Of a stretch of DNA of 25,338 nucleotides, positions 14,927 to 20,714 are shown one piece after another. Both the position numbers and the translations under genes were made by a program. Numbering within the stretch: position 1 is the stretch's first letter; every line of letters starts with the position of its first letter. A model generated the notes under the pieces. It searched no databases, was not told where the DNA came from, and saw only the letters and a list, made by a program, of their open reading frames with translations. The stretch comes from an uncultured Archangium sp. (GTDB taxonomy: Bacteria > Myxococcota > Myxococcia > Myxococcales > Myxococcaceae), in contig CAMLFP010000032.1 in the NCBI GenBank assembly GCA_946479335.1, positions 1 to 25,338 on the forward strand, written 5' to 3'.

Positions 14927-15910
14927 ATGAGAGTCTTCATCACCGGCGGCACCGGGCTGCTCGGTTCACACCTGACCCGTATGCTGGTCGAGCGCGGCGC
15001 CGACGTCGTCGCGCTGGTTCGCGACAGCGTCCCCCGTTCACTCTTCTATTCGTCGGCGCCTGACTGGCAGCTCGACAAGCGCGTCACCGTCGTGCGCGGC
15101 GCCGTGGAGGACTACGAGCTCATCGAGCGCACCCTCAACGAGTACGAGATCGACACCGTCTTCCACCTCGCGGCGCAGACCATCGTCGGCACCGCGAACC
15201 GCTCGCCGCGCGCGACCTTCGCGGCGAACATCGAGGGCACGTGGAACGTGCTCGAAGCGGCGCGCGTGCACAGCAAGCTGGTCAAGCGCGTGATCATCGC
15301 GTCGTCTGACAAGGCCTACGGCAACCTGAAGGGCAACGCGTACGACGAGACCTTCCCGCTCGCGGGCGAGCACCCGTACGACGTGTCGAAGAGCTGCGCC
15401 GACCTCATCTCGCGCAGCTACTTCGTCAGCTACGGCCTGCCGGTGTGCGTCACCCGCTGCGGCAACTTCTTCGGCCCGGGCGACCTGAACTTCTCGCGCA
15501 TCATCCCCGGCACCATCCGCGACGTGGCGCGCGGCAACCCGCCCGTCATCCGCAGCGATGGCAGCTTCATCCGCGACTACATCTTCGCGGCCGACGGCGC
15601 CCACGCGTACCTCACGCTCGCCGACGCGATGGAGAAGAACCCGAAGCTGGCCGGCGAGGCCTTCAACTTCTCGTACGGGCTGCGGCTCTCGGTGCTCGAC
15701 GTGGTGAACAAGGTGCTGGCGACGATGGGCCGCACCGACGTGAAGCCCACGGTGCTGAACCAGGCGTCGAACGAGATCCCCGTGCAGTGCCTCGACAGCA
15801 AGAAGGCGAAGGAGCTGCTCGGCTGGAAGCCCCGCTTCGGCTTCGACGAGGGCCTCAAGGCCACGGTGCAGGCGTACCTCGAACACTTCAAGCAGCACGG
15901 GTTGAGCTGA
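14927..15910 (+). CDS. rfbG: CDP-glucose 4,6-dehydratase-like SDR
   Basis: RfbG (DdhB) converts CDP-glucose to CDP-4-keto-6-deoxyglucose with tightly bound NAD. The 327-aa product has GGTGLLGSH at 7-15, the family-specific SSDKAYG at 126-132 and the catalytic Tyr151/Lys155 in YDVSK. The signature CGNFFGPGDLNFSRIIPG (178-195) separates CDP-glucose dehydratases from most other SDR sugar enzymes. It is about 30 residues shorter than the usual 355-360, with trimming spread through the substrate domain and C-terminus. The gene lies 43 bases after rfbF and two bases before the rfbH start. No Shine-Dalgarno sequence is visible before the ATG. Confidence 0.9.
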   Translation: MRVFITGGTGLLGSHLTRMLVERGADVVALVRDSVPRSLFYSSAPDWQLDKRVTVVRGAVEDYELIERTLNEYEIDTVFHLAAQTIVGTANRSPRATFAANIEGTWNVLEAARVHSKLVKRVIIASSDKAYGNLKGNAYDETFPLAGEHPYDVSKSCADLISRSYFVSYGLPVCVTRCGNFFGPGDLNFSRIIPGTIRDVARGNPPVIRSDGSFIRDYIFAADGAHAYLTLADAMEKNPKLAGEAFNFSYGLRLSVLDVVNKVLATMGRTDVKPTVLNQASNEIPVQCLDSKKAKELLGWKPRFGFDEGLKATVQAYLEHFKQHGLS

Positions 15911-15912
15911 AC

Positions 15913-17241
15913 ATGAGCGCCAGTCAGCAGCGGAAAGAGATCCTCGAAGCGTCACGTCGTTACTTCGACGCCGCGAAGAACCAGGCGCCCTTCGTGCCCG
16001 GGCAGACCTACGTGCCCGTCACCACCAAGGTGCTCGACGCCGATGACCTGGTGAACCTCATCGACGCGTCGCTCGACATGTGGCTCACCGCGGGCCGCTT
16101 CGCGCGCGAGTTCGAGGGCATCTTGGCGCCGCTCCTCGGCAAGCGGAACGTGGCGCTGCTGGTGAACAGCGGCTCGTCGGCCAACCTGGTCGCCATCTCG
16201 TCGCTCGGCGCGAAGATGCTGCCGTCGCTGAACCTGAAGCCCCTGCAACCCGGCGACGAGGTCATCACCGCGGCCGCCGGGTTCCCCACCACGGTGAACC
16301 CCATCATCCAGAACGGGTGGACACCGGTGTTCGTCGACATCGACGCGCGCACGCTGAACGCCACCACCGAGGCGGTGAAGGCCGCGCGCACCGAGAAGAC
16401 GCGCGCCGTGGTGCTGGCCCACACGCTGGGCAACCCGTACCGCTCCGACGAGCTGGCCGAGTGGTGCGACAAGGAAGGCCTCTACCTCGTCGAAGACTGC
16501 TGCGACGCCCTCGGCGCGCGCGTCGGTGACAAGCCGGCCGGCGCGTACGGCGTCTTCGCGACGCTGAGCTTCTACCCCGCGCACCACATCACCATGGGTG
16601 AAGGCGGCGCCGTCGTGCCGAAGGACGGCCGCTGGAAGCGCGTCGCCGAGAGCCTCCGTGACTGGGGCCGCGACTGCTGGTGCGAGCCGGGCAAAGACAA
16701 CACCTGCGGCAAGCGCTTCACGCAGCAGCTGGGTCAGCTCCCGTGCGGGTACGACCACAAGTACACGTACTCGAACGTCGGCTACAACCTGAAGGCCACC
16801 GACATGCAGGCCGCCATCGGCCTCTCGCAGCTCAAGAAGCTCGACGGCTTCGTCGCCGCCCGCCGCGCCAACTGGCAGCGCCTCTACGACGGCATCATGG
16901 CCTCGCCGCTCCTCAAGCAACACCTGACGCCCGTGGTGGCCACCGAGGGCACCACGCCCAGCTGGTTCGGCTTCCCCATGTTCGCCAGCGACGCGCTCGA
17001 CCGCGAGAAGCTCGTCAGCTTCCTCGAGGAGCACAAGGTCGGCACCCGCCTCGTCTTCGGCGGCGACCTCACCAAGCAGCCCGCCTACGCCGGCGAGCGC
17101 TACCGCGTGCACGGGTCGCTGACCAACACCACGCACGTGATGCACAAGGCGTTCTGGGTGGGCGTGCACCCCGCGCTCGACAGCGCCCGCATCACGTACA
17201 TGCTGGAGCAGCTCGAAGCCGCCGTCCGCGCGCAGCTCTGA
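15913..17241 (+). CDS. rfbH: CDP-6-deoxy-4-hexulose 3-dehydrase (E1)
   Basis: RfbH (DdhC/E1) is a PMP-dependent, iron-sulfur enzyme that removes the C3 hydroxyl of CDP-4-keto-6-deoxyglucose. The 442-aa product shows every diagnostic feature. The usual PLP lysine is replaced by His224 in FYPAHHITMGEGG. The [2Fe-2S] ligands follow C-X57-C-X-C-X7-C exactly, as Cys197, Cys255, Cys257 and Cys265. A flavin reductase partner (E3, DdhD/AscD) is normally needed to complete deoxygenation; none is in this window. The ATG at 15913 lies two bases after the rfbG stop, and the conserved N-terminus (Tyr-Phe and VPGQTYVPV) follows at the expected distance. The product would be the CDP-4-keto-3,6-dideoxyglucose used by 3,6-dideoxyhexose enzymes or YerE-type carboligases. 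Confidence 0.96.
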   Translation: MSASQQRKEILEASRRYFDAAKNQAPFVPGQTYVPVTTKVLDADDLVNLIDASLDMWLTAGRFAREFEGILAPLLGKRNVALLVNSGSSANLVAISSLGAKMLPSLNLKPLQPGDEVITAAAGFPTTVNPIIQNGWTPVFVDIDARTLNATTEAVKAARTEKTRAVVLAHTLGNPYRSDELAEWCDKEGLYLVEDCCDALGARVGDKPAGAYGVFATLSFYPAHHITMGEGGAVVPKDGRWKRVAESLRDWGRDCWCEPGKDNTCGKRFTQQLGQLPCGYDHKYTYSNVGYNLKATDMQAAIGLSQLKKLDGFVAARRANWQRLYDGIMASPLLKQHLTPVVATEGTTPSWFGFPMFASDALDREKLVSFLEEHKVGTRLVFGGDLTKQPAYAGERYRVHGSLTNTTHVMHKAFWVGVHPALDSARITYMLEQLEAAVRAQL

Positions 17242-17291
17242 AGACGTCTCGCGGGGGAAACAAGGAGTCGCGACAACCTCGCGATTTCGCG

Positions 17292-17333
17292 GCCGGTGGG
17301 CCTTGGCACCATGTGTGCTTGTTCCCCACCGGC
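17292..17333. repeat. perfect 9-bp inverted repeat before the 17334 gene
   Basis: GCCGGTGGG at 17292-17300 is repeated in inverted orientation as CCCACCGGC at 17325-17333, with a 24-base loop. The right arm ends at the base before the ATG at 17334. The stem is all G/C except one A-T pair, so an RNA hairpin would be stable. No T-tract follows, so it is not a standard intrinsic terminator. It could be an attenuator, a translational block or an operator. If the in-frame GTG at 17313 were the true start, the right arm would be coding. Confidence 0.6.
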
Positions 17334-17774
17334 ATGGAACTCTGGAAAGCGCAGCGCGAGTACCGGCTGCTCGCCACGCGGCTCCGTAAGAGCGCGCCGG
17401 CGGGCGACGTGTTGCAGGCCGAAGAGCAGGTGCTGGTGAGCCTCGGCACCGGCGACCGACTCACCACCGAGCTGGGCGTGCTTCGCGCCGCGCTGCGATC
17501 GACCGGCTCGCGAATGCGCAAGCTGCGACAGTCGCTGGGCAACTCCGGGTTGAAGCAGCGGCTCGGCCGCGTGCTGGAGCCATCGGCGCTCAGTGAGGCG
17601 CTCGCCGCGCAGGGCTTCTACGCGTTGGCGACGCTGGTCGCCGGGCTCGAGCACGAGCTGCGGCACTTCGAGCGCCGCATCACGGAGGTGCAGGCGCGCA
17701 TCAGGCGGCAGGAATCACTGGCCGAAGAAGCGCTGGAGCGGCTGCGACGCCTGTTCATGCTGCACGCACAGTGA
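17334..17774 (+). CDS. small helical protein of unknown function
   Basis: I do not recognise this 146-aa product. It is rich in Leu, Arg, Ala and Glu, has no signal peptide or membrane helix, and looks almost wholly alpha-helical. A likely coiled coil spans about residues 105-143 (heptad-like Leu/Ile spacing ending in EEALERLRRLF), and a basic stretch lies at 55-80 (RMRKLRQSL). Third codon positions are strongly G/C, as in neighbouring genes, which supports coding on this strand over the antisense frame. The ATG at 17334 is preferred, with a GTG at 17313 as the alternative. It follows rfbH by 92 bases and a strong inverted repeat, so it may be a separate unit. A cytoplasmic scaffold or regulator is conceivable. 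Confidence 0.6.
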   Translation: MELWKAQREYRLLATRLRKSAPAGDVLQAEEQVLVSLGTGDRLTTELGVLRAALRSTGSRMRKLRQSLGNSGLKQRLGRVLEPSALSEALAAQGFYALATLVAGLEHELRHFERRITEVQARIRRQESLAEEALERLRRLFMLHAQ

Positions 17775-17950
17775 CGGCGGGCGCGGCGACGGTGCGGAGA
17801 CACGGCCTTCAAGCACGTCCGTCCCGCACGCCGGATGTTGAGCTCCGTGCTCGCGCGGCGCGGCATGCGCACGCGCTGCGAACTCGACGGCTCCGCGCTC
17901 AAGAACGTGCATCGCTCGACGCAAGTGGGCGGGTCCGCGCGATCGAGCAG
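17775..17950. other. non-coding convergent gap
   Basis: These 176 bases separate the end of the 17334 gene from the end of the convergent fusion gene. No credible gene is seen on either strand. GTGCGG (17792-17797) and CCGCAC (17824-17829) form a short inverted repeat with a 26-base loop. It could contribute to termination but has no T-tract. Confidence 0.4.
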
Positions 17951-19327
17951 TCAGGGCTTCTCGCCGACCACCACCAGGTTGGTCGCAGGCCACGGCAGCG
18001 GCGCGCCAGCGTCGTCGGTCAGCGCCACCGTGCCCTGGTAGCGATGCTCCGCGATCCACCCGTTCACGTATTGCCGCAGCTCGAGTGGCCTGAAGCCCGC
18101 GCGGGTCAGCGCCTCGCGCCAGCCGTCGAGCGTGAGCGGGCCGAACTCCTCGTGCACCTCGATGTGCCAGTTCTTGAGGTAGTCCTTCTTGCAGAGGAAC
18201 TCGTTGGCGTCGTGCGACGACAAGCGCACGGTGTCTTCGGAGAGCCGCTCGAACTTCGCGCCGCGCCCGTGACAGAACTCGGCGGCGAAGCGCGTGAACA
18301 TCTCGCGGGCCTGCGCGGTGAGCAGCGTCAGCCGCCACGTCGCGGGCGGAGGGCTGACGCCGTCGCGGATCAACACGCGCCCGCCGGGCGCCAGCTCCTC
18401 GAAGCAGTTGCGCAGCGCGAGGTCGATCTTCGTCACGTCGTAGTTCGTGTACGAGTGCACCTCGTGCATCACCGATGAATAGATGACGGTCGTCGCGCTG
18501 CCGGGCTCGACGTTGCGGTCGATGACGTTGCCGAACACCAGCGCCACGTCTTGCGCGCCGTAGGTGTTCTCGTCGCACAGCCGCAAGAACTCGCGCGAGA
18601 GGTCGACGCCCACCAACCGCGAGTCGGGGAAGAGCCGCGAGAGTTCGACCATCAACTTCCCCGTGCCGCAGCCCTTGTCGACGATGCAACCGGGATTCAC
18701 GAACGGCAGCAAGTCTTCAAGCTTCTGCACCATCGACGCGTCCATCTGCGCGCCGTACGAGAGGAAGTCGCGGAAGTGCCCGAGTTCCCCATCATCGTTG
18801 AGCAACGTCTGCCGGAAGATGTCGCGGACCTTCGCGGAGAGTTCCGGGCGCTCGAACACCGCGCGCGTCTCAGGCGACGCCTCCTCGCGCCACGGCTGCC
18901 CGCCGGCGATGCGCTGCACGAGCTCGTGCGGCGTCAGCCCCTTCACCTCCTGCGTGACGATGGTGAAGCCCTGCGCGCGGAAGAGCTGCTCGACGTCTCG
19001 GTTCGCCGAGAACAGCGCCGTGTTCTCTGGAGCCACCGCGACTCCGGCCTGCGCGCGCACCTGCTCGACGACGTGGGCCACCCACGCCTTCGAATCGGCG
19101 ATGTCATTCACCCGCACGAGGTGGAACGGCTTGCCGCTGCGCTCCAGCGCTGGCCGCAGCATCGCCTCGCGCGTCTCGACGTCGAGCGGGTTGCGCCGCG
19201 TGCCCGACAGGTCAGCGCTGGTGATGACGCAGACGAGTTCGTCCACCGGCGCGCGCTTGAGTGACTCCAACCACTCCGACTGCGACCTCGTGACGGCGTG
19301 AAAGCGACCCAGCAGCAACGCGCGCAT
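17951..19327 (-). CDS. fusion of a catalytically degenerate NMN-adenylyltransferase-like domain and a SAM methyltransferase
   Basis: The 458-aa product has two parts. Residues 1-170 follow the archaeal-type NadM pattern: LLLGRF at 4-9, SADLSGTRRNP at 38-47, VNDIADSKAWVAHV at 73-86, ALFSANRDVEQLF at 104-116 and the final GGQPWREEA at 142-150. The ATP-binding HxGH that should follow GRF is TRSQ (13-16), and the C-terminal S-G-T-x-x-R signature is TPHE..V, so adenylyl transfer is probably lost. Residues 213-390 are a class I SAM methyltransferase with motif I VDKGCGTGK (216-224) and acidic VGVDLS (239-244). The substrate is unknown. The NadM-like half may bind NMN, NAD or another nucleotide. TAGTCT lies six bases before the ATG, and no Shine-Dalgarno is seen. 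Confidence 0.82.
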   Translation of the reverse strand: MRALLLGRFHAVTRSQSEWLESLKRAPVDELVCVITSADLSGTRRNPLDVETREAMLRPALERSGKPFHLVRVNDIADSKAWVAHVVEQVRAQAGVAVAPENTALFSANRDVEQLFRAQGFTIVTQEVKGLTPHELVQRIAGGQPWREEASPETRAVFERPELSAKVRDIFRQTLLNDDGELGHFRDFLSYGAQMDASMVQKLEDLLPFVNPGCIVDKGCGTGKLMVELSRLFPDSRLVGVDLSREFLRLCDENTYGAQDVALVFGNVIDRNVEPGSATTVIYSSVMHEVHSYTNYDVTKIDLALRNCFEELAPGGRVLIRDGVSPPPATWRLTLLTAQAREMFTRFAAEFCHGRGAKFERLSEDTVRLSSHDANEFLCKKDYLKNWHIEVHEEFGPLTLDGWREALTRAGFRPLELRQYVNGWIAEHRYQGTVALTDDAGAPLPWPATNLVVVGEKP

Positions 19328-19368
19328 GGCCAGAGACTACCCCGCGAGATCTGTGCTGCATTCGCCAC
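19328..19368. promoter_or_regulatory. short divergent promoter region
   Basis: Only 41 bases separate two divergent start codons. On the minus strand TAGTCT (19334-19339) lies six bases before the fusion-gene ATG and could be a -10 element of a leaderless transcript. On the plus side the nonamer TGCATTCGC (19357-19365) lies three bases before the lipoprotein ATG. Confidence 0.35.
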
Positions 19369-20028
19369 ATGCGATGGGTGCTGGCGGCGACGGTGGTGGC
19401 GATGACGGCGTGCGGCCGAACGGAGCCGGTCGAGTTCCGGGACGCGGTTGCGAGGCCCATTGATGGTGGTGTCGACGCGGGCGGCGCCTGTCCCATCTCC
19501 ATCGACGCCGTCCGCAGCGCGACGATTGGCGTCACCGCCGACGATCAGCGCACGGTGTGGCTCAACGGAGCACTCGTCGCCGACACCACCGCGATGTGGT
19601 TCGACCCCAGCACGCACGACGCGCAGGTGTTCCGTCACCCGGCGCGCAAGAACGTGCTCGCGATCCTCGGCACCAATCTGCAGACCATCCCCACCCTCGA
19701 CCGGGGTGTGCTCGCCAGCCTCACCGCCGGTTCGGGCGTGCTGGTCACCGACACCTCGTGGCGCTTCGCGAACGGCCAGGGCGCGAACCTCGAGTGGACC
19801 CAGCCCGCCTTCGACGACTCCGCGTGGCGTCACCCGGTCGATGAAGGCGCCAACGGCGTGCAGCCGTGGGGCTTCTTCCCGGACATCGACCCGCGTGCGC
19901 ACTGGCTGTGGTCGTACGCGTCAGGCGGCGTGCCCAACAAACCCGACGTCGAGCCGGTGCGCTTTCGGCGGGCGTTCTACGTGCTGCTCGACGGTGGCAT
20001 CTCCGACGTTCCGGGCGCGTGCCCGTAG
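19369..20028 (+). CDS. putative lipoprotein with a galactose-binding-like domain
   Basis: The 219-aa product starts MRWVLAATVVAMTACG, a short lipoprotein-type signal with Cys15 as the lipidation candidate. The residue at -3 is Met rather than Leu, so the lipobox is imperfect. A short Asp/Gly/Ala linker (DGGVDAGG) follows, typical of Myxococcota surface lipoproteins. The rest contains VWLNGALV, DTSWRF and FDDSAWRHP, the Trp-rich pattern of jelly-roll domains attached to glycoside hydrolases such as alpha-rhamnosidases. No catalytic domain is present. It would sit in the outer membrane or periplasm and may bind carbohydrate. No homologous operon partner is evident, and it ends two bases before the convergent Nudix gene. 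Confidence 0.7.
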   Translation: MRWVLAATVVAMTACGRTEPVEFRDAVARPIDGGVDAGGACPISIDAVRSATIGVTADDQRTVWLNGALVADTTAMWFDPSTHDAQVFRHPARKNVLAILGTNLQTIPTLDRGVLASLTAGSGVLVTDTSWRFANGQGANLEWTQPAFDDSAWRHPVDEGANGVQPWGFFPDIDPRAHWLWSYASGGVPNKPDVEPVRFRRAFYVLLDGGISDVPGACP

Positions 20029-20030
20029 CG

Positions 20031-20714
20031 TCAGCCGCGCTTGAAGCGGTAGACCGTGGCCGGCTTCGACGCGGTGATGCGCTTGCCCGGCGCCTGCTCG
20101 ATGAGCCCGTCGTCCAACATCCGGTTGAACTTGCGGCGGAAGTTGCCGGGGTCCATCTCCTTGTCGAGCACGATGGAGTGCACGTGCCGCAGCTCGGGGA
20201 TGGTGAAGGTCATCGGCACGAGGTCGAACGCGATGTCGGAGTACTCGAGCTTCCCGCGGATGCGGTTGAGCGCGGTCTCGACGATCTCCGCGTGGTCGAA
20301 CGCCAGCTTCACCTTCTCGAGCGCGTCGAGCGAGAACCACTGCACGTGGCTCGCGTCGCCGCCGGCGTTCACCAGCGGCGCGAGGTCGGGCCGCACCAGC
20401 GCGAAGTACGAGACGGCGATGACGCGGGTGCGCGGGTCGCGGCCGGCTTTCCCGAACGTGTAGAGCTGCTCGATGTGCACGCGTGACGGGTCCAGGCCCG
20501 TCTCCTCGTGCAGCTCGCGGCGCGCGGCGTCGTCGAGATCTTCGCCCTGCTCCTTCGACCCTTCCTGCACGCGCACGAAGCCGCCGGGCAGCGCCCACTC
20601 GCCCTTGAACGGGGCCTCGCCGCGCTTCACGAGGAGGATGCGGAGTTCCGCGTCGATGATCGTGAAGATCACCAGATCAACCGCAACCGAGGGCCGCGGA
20701 AAATCTCGCTTCAC
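20031..20714 (-). CDS. NrtR-like Nudix/winged-helix protein
   Basis: The 227-aa product has an N-terminal Nudix domain (about 10-140) and a C-terminal winged helix-turn-helix (about 165-227, including FRRKFNRML). This is the NrtR architecture; NrtR proteins repress NAD-synthesis genes and sense ADP-ribose. The Nudix box keeps its catalytic core, RELHEETG at 66-73, but has about eight extra residues between GG (44-45) and the first acidic position. It may therefore still hydrolyse an ADP-ribose-type substrate. The start is the GTG at 20714, overlapping the topA stop as GTGA, so the two are translationally coupled. A NAD-metabolism role is inferred from the family; no NAD-synthesis operon is next to it, apart from the degenerate NadM-like fusion 0.7 kb away. 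Confidence 0.85.
   Translation of the reverse strand: MKRDFPRPSVAVDLVIFTIIDAELRILLVKRGEAPFKGEWALPGGFVRVQEGSKEQGEDLDDAARRELHEETGLDPSRVHIEQLYTFGKAGRDPRTRVIAVSYFALVRPDLAPLVNAGGDASHVQWFSLDALEKVKLAFDHAEIVETALNRIRGKLEYSDIAFDLVPMTFTIPELRHVHSIVLDKEMDPGNFRRKFNRMLDDGLIEQAPGKRITASKPATVYRFKRG

Noticed and set aside
14916..14930. Four-codon mini-ORF (ATG CGC GCG GCA TGA) overlapping the rfbG start
   Set aside because: It is very short, with no ribosome-binding site. The TATG is more simply read as part of a -10-like box.
17100..17666. Minus-strand frame opposite the end of rfbH and the 17334 gene
   Set aside because: It crosses the conserved end of rfbH and has antisense-type composition. The plus-strand frame has better third-position G/C bias and a coherent helical pattern.
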